64,000 nt of DNA. Source: an uncultured Fodinibius sp. Lineage in GTDB: Bacteria > Bacteroidota > Rhodothermia > Balneolales > Balneolaceae. The position numbers were made by a program, and so were the translations under genes. This document shows positions 26,390 to 34,875 of this stretch, piece after piece. The stretch covers positions 992,001-1,056,000 of the forward strand of contig CAJXMW010000001.1 in assembly GCA_913056235.1 (NCBI GenBank), read 5' to 3'. Each line of letters opens with the position of its first letter. The stretch's first letter is position 1. Under the pieces are notes generated by a model, which was given only the letters and a program-made list of their open reading frames with translations, searched no databases and was not told where the DNA came from.

Positions 26390-27151
26390 CTAATTTTTAT
26401 CTCTATTCAAGAACTTCTCCACGCGCTGTTCGTGGAGATCGCTTTCCCAGAATTTGGCAAAGGAATCCAGTTCGGCCTCGATTGCTTCCCACCGCGTCTT
26501 GGCCAGCCGCATGGCGCCTTGTTTTAAATTGTTGATAAATGGACGGTCGTTGTAGGTAAGTTCTTGGGCCCATTTCCAGCTTTCATTTTTCAGGTTTCCC
26601 TCAATTGCAACCCGATTGATCAGTTTGTGTTTAAGAGCAGTTTCGGCATCAACGATTTTGGTTTCTGCCAGCCACTGGAGGGCGGTGGAACGTCCTACTC
26701 TTTCAACAAGCCGCGTAAGTCCACCCCAGCCGGGCGGCAGGTAGAACTTACCCTGCGTAAACCCAAAAGTGGCGTTCTGTGCAGCTATCCGGAAATCAAA
26801 AGCCAGCATGATTTCACATCCCCCGCCGTAAGCAGCTCCGTTAATAGCAGCTATAGTCCAGCAGGGGAGTTCTTCAATGCGTTTCAGGATGGAGAGCATG
26901 CGTTCAGCCATGGGCCTGGCTTCCTCGGCCGTTTTGAGGGTGTGGAATTCACGCAGGTCGCCCCCTGATATGAAAACGTCATCTCCGGCGCCGGTCAGGA
27001 TGAAGCAACGAATTTCTTCGTTTGTGTCCAGCTCATCAAGTAAATCTTCCAGCTGATCCATCACGGAAAAGTTTATGGCATTGCGCGATTTGGGCTGGTC
27101 GATGGTAGCGCGACAGATATGATTTTTTTGTTCGACTTTTAGTACGCTCAC
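26390..27151 (-). CDS. Enoyl-CoA hydratase/isomerase family protein
   Basis: Crotonase-fold protein of 253 residues. It shows DDVFISGGDLREFH (first half of the CoA oxyanion hole), AAINGAAYGGGCEIMLAFDFRIA (second half, signature motif) and FGFTQGKFYLPPGWGG. Family members add water to or isomerise enoyl-CoA esters in fatty acid or amino acid breakdown. In the signature region, an acidic residue expected of true hydratases is replaced by the glycine-rich GWGG stretch, so it may be an isomerase, decarboxylase or hydrolase variant (methylmalonyl-CoA decarboxylase-like). It stands alone, divergent from cysH. Substrate unknown. Confidence 0.83.
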   Translation of the reverse strand: MSVLKVEQKNHICRATIDQPKSRNAINFSVMDQLEDLLDELDTNEEIRCFILTGAGDDVFISGGDLREFHTLKTAEEARPMAERMLSILKRIEELPCWTIAAINGAAYGGGCEIMLAFDFRIAAQNATFGFTQGKFYLPPGWGGLTRLVERVGRSTALQWLAETKIVDAETALKHKLINRVAIEGNLKNESWKWAQELTYNDRPFINNLKQGAMRLAKTRWEAIEAELDSFAKFWESDLHEQRVEKFLNRDKN

Positions 27152-27206
27152 TGTTAGATTGTGATTTGTTTAAAATTCCAATGACGCTAACAAGTCAGGA
27201 ATCTAT

Positions 27207-27863
27207 ATGTATCTCGTTAATAAAGAAAAGATAAATCGGTCACTTTCGGCAAAGATCGTAGATGCACGGGTGGCACAAGTTTTTAATTCTTTTAAAGATG
27301 TACTGTTTACCTCATCGTTTGGCACGACCTCGGGAGTGCTTCTACATATGGTGAGTCGTATTGCCCCCGATTGTCCGGTTTATTTTATTGATACGGGATA
27401 TCATTTCGACGAAACCATTGCCTATAAAGAACGGCTGACCCGGCTACTTGACCTCAATGTGATTGATTTACGGCCTAAGCCGGCTGATCACTCCACAACG
27501 CAGAACGATCAGCTTTGGGCACAGGATCCCGATAAATGTTGCCACATCAATAAAGTAGAGCCCCTGCAGCGTGTGAAGGGTAACTACAAGGTGTGGATGT
27601 CGGGACTGATTGGTTTTCAGAACCGTGAGCGTAGCTCTCTTCCGATCATGGATGAGAAAGACGAAATTATTAAATTTTATCCATTGATTGACTGGAATAG
27701 CTCATTGGTCAACGAATATATCGAAGTTCACGGTTTGCCGCAGCACCCTTTGAAAGAGGAAGGCTATAACTCGGTAGGATGCACGCATTGCACTGTGCCT
27801 GGCAGTGGGAGAAATGGACGATGGAGCGATTCCGGTAAAACCGAGTGTGGGCTTCATCAGTAG
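27207..27863 (+). CDS. cysH: Phosphoadenylyl/adenylyl-sulfate reductase (assimilatory)
   Basis: Reduces APS or PAPS to sulfite in sulfate assimilation. Of 218 residues. The PP-loop-like start TSSFGTTSGVLLHMV is modified from the usual SGG form as in this family. Four cysteines in CCHINKVEP (about 112-113) and GCTHCT (about 193-196) are the 4Fe-4S ligands that mark APS reductases and iron-sulfur PAPS reductases; the C-terminal KTECGLHQ carries the catalytic cysteine. So it is probably the iron-sulfur form using APS. No cysD/N/C gene is near. It faces cutA tail to tail. An AGGAAT stretch precedes the ATG. Confidence 0.9.
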   Translation: MYLVNKEKINRSLSAKIVDARVAQVFNSFKDVLFTSSFGTTSGVLLHMVSRIAPDCPVYFIDTGYHFDETIAYKERLTRLLDLNVIDLRPKPADHSTTQNDQLWAQDPDKCCHINKVEPLQRVKGNYKVWMSGLIGFQNRERSSLPIMDEKDEIIKFYPLIDWNSSLVNEYIEVHGLPQHPLKEEGYNSVGCTHCTVPGSGRNGRWSDSGKTECGLHQ

Positions 27864-27873
27864 ATATCAGAAA

Positions 27874-27913
27874 TTAGGATCAATACGGGTTTGTACGGAT
27901 TCCGTATTCCTAA
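27874..27913. terminator. Hairpin between convergent cysH and cutA
   Basis: AATACGG (27882-27888) pairs with CCGTATT (27902-27908), and after a 3-base bulge TTAGG (27874-27878) pairs with CCTAA (27909-27913), 12 pairs in all. It spans the whole gap between two converging genes and reaches into the cutA stop codon. No T tract follows. Confidence 0.45.
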
Positions 27914-28269
27914 ATATCCTCAATTTCGTAGTTGATCGTCTGCTTTTTGGAGTTTTTAAGCAGCCAGTGTTGGTACTCTTCGTTGCCTTCCTGTTCGGTT
28001 AGCTGAAGCGATATCACGCATGGGCACTCGTAGCTGTGCAACTCTTTGACACGCTCGGTCAGTTCCTTCACGTTGTGATAGGGCGTCTTAGCAATCAGGA
28101 TGGTCTCTTGGTCTTCTACAATTTCGCCTTCCCAGCGGTAAATAGATTCCATGCCATCAACGATATTCACGCAGGCAGCCAGCTTTTCCTTCACTAGTTT
28201 TTTGCCGATGGTCTTGGCTTCTTGCTTGTCTTTGGTGGTGATGTAAACCAAGCGGAGGTTAAAAAACAT
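27910..28269 (-). CDS. cutA: Divalent cation tolerance protein CutA
   Basis: Small trimeric protein of 119 residues of the CutA1 family. It has the family core VYITTKDKQEAKTIGKKLV, LAACVNIV, SIYRWEGEIVEDQE and the late segment HSYECPCVISL with WLLKNSKK at the end. CutA has been tied to copper tolerance in E. coli, but its true role is unclear; the fold resembles PII signal proteins. Start: the ATG at 28269 gives MFFNLRLVYITT. It lies convergent with cysH and divergent from the tRNA-Leu gene. Confidence 0.92.
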   Translation of the reverse strand: MFFNLRLVYITTKDKQEAKTIGKKLVKEKLAACVNIVDGMESIYRWEGEIVEDQETILIAKTPYHNVKELTERVKELHSYECPCVISLQLTEQEGNEEYQHWLLKNSKKQTINYEIEDI

Positions 28270-28370
28270 GAACGCGGAATTCAGGGGATTAAAGTTATGT
28301 TTAACCTGAAATCTACAAAAATGATCAAATGACTCCTAGCTTTTTTAGCGACCAAAGGTAGTTATTGATG

Positions 28371-28401
28371 TTGAAAACTGAGTAAAAAAGCCGTAGTTTT
28401 C
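28371..28401 (+). promoter_or_regulatory. Possible promoter of tRNA-Leu
   Basis: TTG at 28371-28373, 20 bases, then TAGTTTTC at 28394-28401, close to the Bacteroidota pattern TTG-N19/21-TAnnTTTG. The predicted start near 28407 lies about 40 bases before the tRNA. Weak match, no other support. Confidence 0.3.
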
Positions 28402-28447
28402 GTGGCTCTGAAAATCCAGTAGTATGTATTATAACTGGATAGAACCT

Positions 28448-28530
28448 GCGAGAGTGGCGGAATTGGTAGACGCGCTAGATTTAGGATCTAGTGCCTTTTA
28501 GGCGTGGGGGTTCGAGTCCCCCCTCTCGTA
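28448..28530 (+). tRNA. tRNA-Leu (anticodon TAG)
   Basis: Full cloverleaf of 83 bases. Acceptor stem GCGAGAG (28448-28454) pairs with CTCTCGT (28523-28529, one G-T pair), discriminator A at 28530. D arm GGCGGAATTGGTAGACGC. Anticodon stem CTAGA/TCTAG encloses the loop TTTAGGA, giving anticodon TAG (reads CUN codons). A long variable arm with TGCC/GGCG pairing marks a class II tRNA, as expected for leucine. T arm GGGGGTTCGAGTCCCCC. CCA is not encoded. It lies 67 bases before tig. Confidence 0.97.
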
Positions 28531-28597
28531 CACATATTCAATTATGAAGTATTATTCATTCTTACCGTTTTAATTTAAATCTGTTTGGAGAAGTTCT

Positions 28598-29884
28598 GTG
28601 GAAATAACTGTTAATGATATTACCTCTGTAGACAAAGAACTAATTATTTCGGCCGATCGAGAGGATCTGGAGCCGAAATTTAAAGAGGCCTACAAGAAGT
28701 ACAAGGGCCAGATTAATATGCCTGGCTTTCGTCCTGGGAAGGTGCCGATCAAAATTATTCGCAAGCGATTTGGCGATGAGATCGAGCAGGAAGAGGTGAG
28801 CAACTACGTTCAGGAAGTGTTTGAAGAGAAAGTTGTTCCCGAATATGAACCCGTCGGCGAAAGCCAGATGCTGGAGCTCAACTGGGAGAACGATGAGCTC
28901 GAAGCCAAGTTTAAAATTGGTGCTCGTCCCGAATTTGAGCTAACTGATCTCAGTGAAATTGAAGTTGATCGTCTTGTTCATGACGTGACCGACGAAGAAG
29001 TGCAGGACGAAATCGAGCAACAGCTCAAGCAGCAGGGCAACTGGGAAGTGGTTGAAGAAGAGATTACCGAAGATCACCGCGTGACGGTTGATGCCATACC
29101 GTTGGATGACGACGGAGAGCCCGACGAGGAGAACAAAGCCGAAGAGACCATTGATCTCTCGAAGGAAGAATCTGAACAATTTCGCGATGACCTGATCGGT
29201 CAGGAAGTTGGAGACGAAGTGAATGTTGAGATTGGTCACGAAGATCACACGCACAGTTTTAAGCTGGTCGTTAAGAAAGTCGAAAAGATGCACAAGGCCG
29301 ATCTGACGGATGAATTTGCCAAAAAGGCCTCCAACGGCGAAGCCAAGAACGTAGATGAGCTTAAAAGCCTGATCAAAAGTAAGATACAGGAACAGTACGA
29401 TCAGTCCTCAGACGACTTGTTCAAGAACGATATTATTGATGCCCTTGTTGATAAACATGACTTCGAAGTTCCCGAGGTTTTCAAGAAGCAGGTACAAAAC
29501 CAGTATGTGGAACGTGTGAAGCAGCAGTCGCAGGGTCAGCTGCCGCCAGACTTTGACGAGGAAGAGTATAAGGCCAATATGGAGGATCGTGCGATCCGCG
29601 ATGCGAAGTGGTATTTCCTCAATGAAGAGCTGCAAGAAAAATTTGAGGATATCGAGATAAAACCCGAAGATATAGACGAACACTTAGAGGCCGAAGCTTC
29701 TCGTTATGGTATAGAAGTTGACCAGATGCGAAACATGTTTGCTCAGAATCCGCAGCAGCTCGAGAGCCTGCGAAACAGTATTCGCGAAGACAAAGTTTTT
29801 GACAAGCTCAAGGATGAAGTTGAGGTCAACGAGATTGATAAAGATGAGTATCAGAAGAAACACGATGAGAAAGTGAAGGCTTAA
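28598..29884 (+). CDS. tig: Trigger factor (ribosome-associated chaperone)
   Basis: Peptidyl-prolyl isomerase and chaperone that binds nascent chains at the ribosome exit. Of 428 residues, normal for the family. The N-terminal ribosome-binding domain carries GFRPGKVPIKIIRKRFG (the FRxGxxP signature); the FKBP-like domain spans about 150-245; the long helical C-terminal domain follows, rich in Glu/Lys/Asp/Gln. The start is GTG at 28598 with a GGAG ribosome-binding site at 28587-28590. It opens the tig-clpP-clpX cluster, a gene order shared by many bacteria that links folding and degradation. It may share a transcript with the tRNA-Leu gene just upstream. Confidence 0.95.
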   Translation: MEITVNDITSVDKELIISADREDLEPKFKEAYKKYKGQINMPGFRPGKVPIKIIRKRFGDEIEQEEVSNYVQEVFEEKVVPEYEPVGESQMLELNWENDELEAKFKIGARPEFELTDLSEIEVDRLVHDVTDEEVQDEIEQQLKQQGNWEVVEEEITEDHRVTVDAIPLDDDGEPDEENKAEETIDLSKEESEQFRDDLIGQEVGDEVNVEIGHEDHTHSFKLVVKKVEKMHKADLTDEFAKKASNGEAKNVDELKSLIKSKIQEQYDQSSDDLFKNDIIDALVDKHDFEVPEVFKKQVQNQYVERVKQQSQGQLPPDFDEEEYKANMEDRAIRDAKWYFLNEELQEKFEDIEIKPEDIDEHLEAEASRYGIEVDQMRNMFAQNPQQLESLRNSIREDKVFDKLKDEVEVNEIDKDEYQKKHDEKVKA

Positions 29885-29931
29885 CGCCTGCAAATTATTT
29901 ATTGAATTAAATTATTAGCACCTACCAGCTT

Positions 29932-30588
29932 ATGGAAAAGCAACCACTGTACGAAATGCCAAACGACGGCGAAAGCAACTTCACGCGACCGCAAAACAAT
30001 AACCTTGTACCAATGGTGGTCGAGAAGACCGAACGTGGAGAGCGCGCCTTTGATATTTATTCGCGCCTGCTAAAGGATCGTATTATTTTTCTGGGAACAC
30101 CTGTTAATGATGCAGTCGCGAGCTCGATTGTAGCACAGATGCTCTTTTTGGAGTCCGAGGATCCCGAGAAAGATATTAACCTCTATATAAATAGCCCTGG
30201 TGGCGTTGTTTCCTCCGGTTTCGCTATTTATGACACAATGCAGTATGTTAAGTGCGATGTGGCTACAACCTGCGTTGGGATGGCTGCTTCCATGGGTGCT
30301 GTATTACTGGCCGGTGGCGCTGATGGTAAGCGCAACCTTCTGCCCAATGCTCGTGTGATGATCCACCAGCCACTCGGAGGCGTTCGCGGTCAAGCCAGCG
30401 ATATTGAAATTGAGGCGCAAGAGATTCTGCGTATCAAAAAACTGATTAGCTCAATTCTTGCAGAACACAGCGGCAAGTCTGTTGATCAAGTAATGGAGGA
30501 TACCGACCGTAACAAGTGGATGACTTCCGAAGAGGCACAAGAGTACGGTTTGGTGGATAATATTATGAGGCGAAACAAAGAAAAGTAA
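29932..30588 (+). CDS. clpP: ATP-dependent Clp protease proteolytic subunit
   Basis: Serine protease subunit of the ClpXP machine, 218 residues. Catalytic Ser120 lies in [12 protein letters not shown] and His145 in [10 protein letters not shown]; the aspartate is near residue 190 in the C-terminal [20 protein letters not shown] block. ClpP forms two stacked heptamers and is fed by ClpX, encoded 24 bases downstream. The N-terminal 25 residues hold a short polar extension before the conserved [24 protein letters not shown] block, as usual for a processed propeptide. All key residues are intact. Confidence 0.97.
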   Translation: MEKQPLYEMPNDGESNFTRPQNNNLVPMVVEKTERGERAFDIYSRLLKDRIIFLGTPVNDAVASSIVAQMLFLESEDPEKDINLYINSPGGVVSSGFAIYDTMQYVKCDVATTCVGMAASMGAVLLAGGADGKRNLLPNARVMIHQPLGGVRGQASDIEIEAQEILRIKKLISSILAEHSGKSVDQVMEDTDRNKWMTSEEAQEYGLVDNIMRRNKEK

Positions 30589-30612
30589 TTTCGAATTTCA
30601 GTATAGAGGACA

Positions 30613-31875
30613 ATGAGCGACCAAAATAATAACGACGAAAAGACAATCCATTGTTCGTTTTGTGGACGGTCAAGCCATGAAGTAAATAGCATGGTCGCTG
30701 GTCCCAATGATGTGTATATCTGCGATCGATGTGTAGCTGACGCTTCAGGTATTGTGAAGAGTGACCTTGCATCGATGTCAGAGAAGCGCGAACAAAATTA
30801 TAAGCCGCTGCTCAAGCCGGCAGAGATTAAATCTCGACTTGATGAGTATGTGATCGGCCAAGAAGGAGCAAAGAAGACGCTCTCAGTAGCCGTTTATAAT
30901 CACTACAAACGTATTAGTTCTGAACTCGAGGATGAGTTTGACGACACTGAAGTGGAGAAGAGCAACATTATTTTACTTGGGCCCACCGGCTGTGGAAAAA
31001 CGCTGCTGGCCCGTACGATGGCCAATATCATTGATGTACCTTTCACTATTGCCGATGCGACGGTGCTTACCGAAGCCGGTTATGTAGGTGAAGATGTTGA
31101 AAGTATTCTCTCCAGCTTGCTACAGTCTGCCGACTATGATGTAGAACAGGCTACTCGAGGGATCGTGTATATCGATGAGGTGGACAAAGTGGCCCGCAAG
31201 AGCGACAACCCGTCCATCACACGCGACGTATCGGGTGAAGGTGTACAGCAGGCACTGCTCAAAATTCTGGAGGGCACGACTGCAAATATCCCCCCAAAGG
31301 GTGGACGTAAGCACCCGGAGCAAAGTTTTATTCAAGTTGATACGTCAAATATTCTGTTTATATGCGGCGGAGCCTTCAGTGGTCTCGAAAAAATTATAGC
31401 CAAACGACTGTCGGTTAGCTCGCTTGGATTTCATTCCGATGAGCAGGTCACGTTCGACAAAGATGATCCCGACATTTTTACGCATGTCGAGGCTCAGGAT
31501 CTGCAGCGTTACGGCCTTATTCCGGAATTGATTGGACGCTTGCCGGTAATTTCTGGCTTGCATCAGCTTGACAAAGATGCCATGATCGAAATCCTGGTAC
31601 AGCCTAAAAATGCGCTGACTAAACAGTATAAAAAGCTGTTTCAGATGGAAGGGGTAGAGTTGATCTTCGAAGAAGAAGCACTCGAAAAAATTGTTGAAAA
31701 AGCACTTAAGCGTGGCACAGGTGCCCGTGGACTTCGTTCTATAATGGAGTCGTCAATGCTGGATATCATGTTTACTCTGCCATCGATGGACAATATTGAG
31801 CGGTGTGTTATTACCCGTGAAACGATCGAGAATGATGCTCCGCCCGTCTACGAAAAACGGAAAGCATCTGCTTAA
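30613..31875 (+). CDS. clpX: ATP-dependent Clp protease ATP-binding subunit ClpX
   Basis: AAA+ unfoldase of 420 residues that recognises tagged proteins and threads them into ClpP. An N-terminal four-cysteine zinc domain ([23 protein letters not shown]) recruits substrates. Walker A is [15 protein letters not shown], Walker B is [12 protein letters not shown], and the pore GYVGEDVES and RKHPEQSF loops are present, as is the [13 protein letters not shown] ClpP-docking tripeptide region (here GLEKII precedes the IGF-like loop SLGFHSD). It closes the tig-clpP-clpX operon and is followed by a strong terminator. Confidence 0.97.
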   Translation: MSDQNNNDEKTIHCSFCGRSSHEVNSMVAGPNDVYICDRCVADASGIVKSDLASMSEKREQNYKPLLKPAEIKSRLDEYVIGQEGAKKTLSVAVYNHYKRISSELEDEFDDTEVEKSNIILLGPTGCGKTLLARTMANIIDVPFTIADATVLTEAGYVGEDVESILSSLLQSADYDVEQATRGIVYIDEVDKVARKSDNPSITRDVSGEGVQQALLKILEGTTANIPPKGGRKHPEQSFIQVDTSNILFICGGAFSGLEKIIAKRLSVSSLGFHSDEQVTFDKDDPDIFTHVEAQDLQRYGLIPELIGRLPVISGLHQLDKDAMIEILVQPKNALTKQYKKLFQMEGVELIFEEEALEKIVEKALKRGTGARGLRSIMESSMLDIMFTLPSMDNIERCVITRETIENDAPPVYEKRKASA

Positions 31876-31897
31876 TACAGATCATATTTTTCTATAG

Positions 31898-31927
31898 AAG
31901 GCATCATCATTCGGTGATGCCTTTTTT
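31898..31927 (+). terminator. Rho-independent terminator after clpX
   Basis: Nine-base-pair stem AAGGCATCA (31898-31906) / TGATGCCTT (31915-31923), 8-base loop, then a run of six T. It closes the tig-clpP-clpX operon. Confidence 0.9.
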
Positions 31928-31984
31928 ATTTTGTAAAATATACGAGCTGAATGATATGAACCTTGGTTATCTGCACGAGCGTGT

Positions 31985-33304
31985 ATGAAAATTCATCTCA
32001 CATCAAATAGGATTAACATTGTCCTAATCGGGCTGCTGATTTTGCTCGGCATTGGTTCATTTGCCTACAATCAGTACCTGATCAATCGTATTCTTACCCA
32101 AGAGCGTTCGAGTATTGAATTGTGGGCCAAAGCCATTGAATATACCAGCAATCCGCTGCAGGAGGAGATCAGCCGAAATCTATTAGAGGCTTCGAACTAC
32201 CTGCAGAATAATACATCAGTACCTGACAGTATTATATCGATGATTGAAGAAGCCGAAGCTGACCGGACGTCCCAAACGTTTGTGACGCAAGAAATTTTGC
32301 TGAATGAAGAACGGTTCCAGGTGCCAAGAATTATTGTCAATGAGAATGGCGAAATTGTATTTGCCAATCATGTAGAGGACAAACAGAACCAAGAGCTGAT
32401 TGACCGTTTTGCCAAGATGCATGATCCCATTGAGATTAAACTTGGCAATGACCAGTACTCACTGACCCAGCATGTGTACTATGGCGAAAGTCCAACCGTG
32501 CGCTACCTGCGATATTTTCCGTATATCCAGTTAAGCCTATTGGCTCTGTTGTTGGGGATTGGCTACGTGAGCTACCGAGCGATCACGAAGTCAGAACAGT
32601 CGAATCTCTGGGTGGGGATGACCAAAGAGGCCGCCCACCAGCTAGGTACTCCGCTATCCAGTTTGTACGGTTGGGTTGAGCTGCTGCGCGAAGAAAAGGA
32701 CGACGATTTTACACAGCACATTTGTAATGAATTAGAAAATGATATTTCCCGCTTGCGTGGGGTGGCTGAACGCTTTAACAAAATTGGATCGGAGCCTGAG
32801 CTGAGGCTCCAAAAGATACAGCCAATCTTGGAAGAAGTGGTGGATTATATGGAGCAGCGACTGCCTCAGCTGGGAAAGAATGTGGAGGTGCGCCGCGATA
32901 TGGATTCCGGGGTGCAGGCTCGCGTTAATTCCGATCTGTTCCAGTGGGCTATGGAGAACCTGATTAAAAATGCAATGGATGCTATCAAATCGACGACCAA
33001 AGCCCACGTATCAGTGAAATTACATCGAGTAGAAAATGAAGTATTCATCGACATCAAGGATTCAGGTGTAGGTATCGAAAAGAAATTCCAGAGCGAAGTC
33101 TTCAAGGCCGGCTACAGTACCAAGAAACGTGGTTGGGGACTGGGGCTCAGCCTAACCAAGCGGATTGTTGAGCAATATCACAATGGCAAGCTGATAGTGC
33201 ACAAGTCGGAACTTGGGGGTGGCACGACGATGCGAATTACTCTTAGCGCCAATGATCCTAAAGAACAACGTCAGGAATCAACAGCATCTACCACAAAAGC
33301 CTGA
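31985..33304 (+). CDS. Membrane sensor histidine kinase, PorY-like
   Basis: Histidine kinase of 439 residues. Two membrane helices (about 9-27 and 180-200) enclose a periplasmic sensor of about 150 residues that opens with RSSIELWAKAIEY. The dimerisation helix holds the phosphorylated His218 in KEAAHQLGTPLSSLYGW; the ATP-binding domain shows N, G1 and G2 boxes (NLIKNAMDAI, DSGVGIEKK, GWGLGLSLTKRIVEQ). There is no HAMP domain or receiver. The short N-terminal ELWAKA block and the KEAAHQLGTPLSSL form resemble PorY-family kinases as I recall them, which phosphorylate PorX; a porX gene lies 11 kb upstream. This link is inference. It ends 5 bases from the convergent ECF sigma gene. Confidence 0.82.
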   Translation: MKIHLTSNRINIVLIGLLILLGIGSFAYNQYLINRILTQERSSIELWAKAIEYTSNPLQEEISRNLLEASNYLQNNTSVPDSIISMIEEAEADRTSQTFVTQEILLNEERFQVPRIIVNENGEIVFANHVEDKQNQELIDRFAKMHDPIEIKLGNDQYSLTQHVYYGESPTVRYLRYFPYIQLSLLALLLGIGYVSYRAITKSEQSNLWVGMTKEAAHQLGTPLSSLYGWVELLREEKDDDFTQHICNELENDISRLRGVAERFNKIGSEPELRLQKIQPILEEVVDYMEQRLPQLGKNVEVRRDMDSGVQARVNSDLFQWAMENLIKNAMDAIKSTTKAHVSVKLHRVENEVFIDIKDSGVGIEKKFQSEVFKAGYSTKKRGWGLGLSLTKRIVEQYHNGKLIVHKSELGGGTTMRITLSANDPKEQRQESTASTTKA

Positions 33305-33309
33305 GTAGA

Positions 33310-33885
33310 TCAGTCGGCCTGGAATCCTCGTTTTTCGGCATATTCTTTCAGCTCCGCTTTCAGCAGGTTCCGTCCGCGGTGTAGGCGCGACCGAATAGTG
33401 CCGATGGGTACATCCAGCATGTTAGCGATTTCTTCGTAGGTAAAGCCTTCTATATCACAAAGTAGCACCACCGTTCGGAAATCTTCGGGCAGCTCTTCGA
33501 GAGCTTGTGAGATATCGTCATCTATCAGATCGCGAAACATCTTGTCTTCCAGATCGGAGGTATCGGTACGCTCGGCGCGAATAGTCTCATAGAATGTAGA
33601 CACCTCATCATAATCTACCTGATTAGGCTGCTTTGATTGTTTACGGTAGTTGTTGATGTAGGAGTTCTTGAGGATACGGAACAGCCATGCCTTGGCGTTG
33701 GTTCCTTTTTCGTAACTGCTGAAGAAACGGAATGCCTTTACAATAGTATCCTGGACCAGGTCTTCAGCATCGCTGGGATCAGACGTAAGGCGAAGTGCAA
33801 AATTGTACATAGCATCCAAATGTGGAATAATTTCTTCTTCGAAATCTTCCTGCTTTTGGACTTCCTCTTTAGTTAGTTCGGCCAT
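33310..33885 (-). CDS. ECF-type RNA polymerase sigma factor (SigP/SigW-like)
   Basis: Sigma factor of 191 residues. Region 2 (about 25-95) has the DAEDLVQDTIVKAFRFF core with KAWLFRILKNSYINNYRK; region 4 (about 130-180) has LPEDFRTVVLLCDIEGFTYEEIA and MLDVPIGTIRSRLHRGR. This is a typical sigma-70 ECF layout. A variant with KGTNAKAWLFRILKN and YRKQSK, as here, is widely conserved in Bacteroidota and includes Porphyromonas SigP, partner of PorX. It lies tail to tail with the PorY-like kinase, 5 bases apart. No anti-sigma gene is adjacent, which agrees with a two-component partner instead; this is inference. Confidence 0.87.
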   Translation of the reverse strand: MAELTKEEVQKQEDFEEEIIPHLDAMYNFALRLTSDPSDAEDLVQDTIVKAFRFFSSYEKGTNAKAWLFRILKNSYINNYRKQSKQPNQVDYDEVSTFYETIRAERTDTSDLEDKMFRDLIDDDISQALEELPEDFRTVVLLCDIEGFTYEEIANMLDVPIGTIRSRLHRGRNLLKAELKEYAEKRGFQAD

Positions 33886-34149
33886 CCCGGATAATTAGCT
33901 GTTTATTGCTAAAAATAATTTCTTCTGTTTGTACGACTATCAATCCAGTAATCTTTTTTATTGCAGAAACGGGCTTTTGTTTCTGATTCTAAAATATAAC
34001 GATTTTAGTATATCAATTCTGTTAATAAAACGTTAATCAGTTTAGTTGATACCCCTTATAGTCAAATCAAATGTTTTATAACATACCAATATGATATGAA
34101 TTGCATTTGAAGATGAGATGCAGGGATAAATTCTTACTTAAAAAAGTAA

Positions 34150-34875
34150 CTACACGATAACCATCAGATCGTAAATCGCATGGGTCCAGGCTGCCATCCC
34201 AAATCCCCGCCAGATGTAGATGGCATTCAGAGCTAATCCAAATAAGAAACGGAACAGAAAAGAGCTCATTGTAAAGGGATCTCCCAGAACTCCCACATAA
34301 TGTACAAAACTAAAGATAGCGGCAGCTACCACCATCGCCAAGCCATATGACATTAATTTTTTGTCAAACAGTTGTTTGAATAAAAAGAGTAGTACCGAAA
34401 CCAGAATTACGCGAAAAAAGAGTTCTTCATATAGACCGGCGCCGAGCGACAAGGCCAGCTGCTGCAGTACCGATAAGTGTTCAATCGGGGAGTTTTGGAT
34501 CATTTGGAAGAGCCCCGCAATGGCAGATGTAATAAGTAGTGCTAGCAGGAAGGCGTAGGCCGAAGCCTCGATCAGCATTGTGAGGAAATAGCTCAGCTTA
34601 AGTGACGAGAGCCTTTCGCGTTCCCGGTAGAGCACAAAAACGCCAAGCAGTGCAACAAATATCAACGTGATCGAAAGCACGTTGGGCCCGATGTATGAAA
34701 ACAGCGTTTTGATCCATACATCCACCGAAATACGCACAATATGCTCGGTGTCGGGCTGCGAGAGAAAAATCAGAATTTCGTACAGCAAGAGCAGCGGAAG
34801 GCTAATCAAATAGCTATACAGTATTGAATGTGTCGATGAAAAGTAATCTTTGACGGAGTTTCTGAAGGTGCTCAT
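34150..34875 (-). CDS. CPBP family intramembrane metalloprotease (Rce1-like)
   Basis: Membrane protein of 241 residues with about seven hydrophobic helices. The CPBP/Abi signature YEELFFRVIL (two glutamates and an arginine, about residues 144-153) and the later FSFVHYVGVLGD histidine motif place it with Rce1-type glutamic intramembrane proteases. Family members process prenylated peptides, handle bacteriocin self-immunity or have unknown targets. Its start overlaps the end of the LysM gene by 4 bases (ATGA), so it is in one operon with LysM and TPR genes and may be tied to envelope upkeep. It ends before a 264-base AT-rich gap. Confidence 0.83.
   Translation of the reverse strand: MSTFRNSVKDYFSSTHSILYSYLISLPLLLLYEILIFLSQPDTEHIVRISVDVWIKTLFSYIGPNVLSITLIFVALLGVFVLYRERERLSSLKLSYFLTMLIEASAYAFLLALLITSAIAGLFQMIQNSPIEHLSVLQQLALSLGAGLYEELFFRVILVSVLLFLFKQLFDKKLMSYGLAMVVAAAIFSFVHYVGVLGDPFTMSSFLFRFLFGLALNAIYIWRGFGMAAWTHAIYDLMVIV

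Noticed and set aside
33886-34149. Possible small RNA or gene in the AT-rich 264-base gap
   Set aside because: Only a 7-pair stem (33964-33984) and scattered AT repeats; no promoter-terminator pair found.
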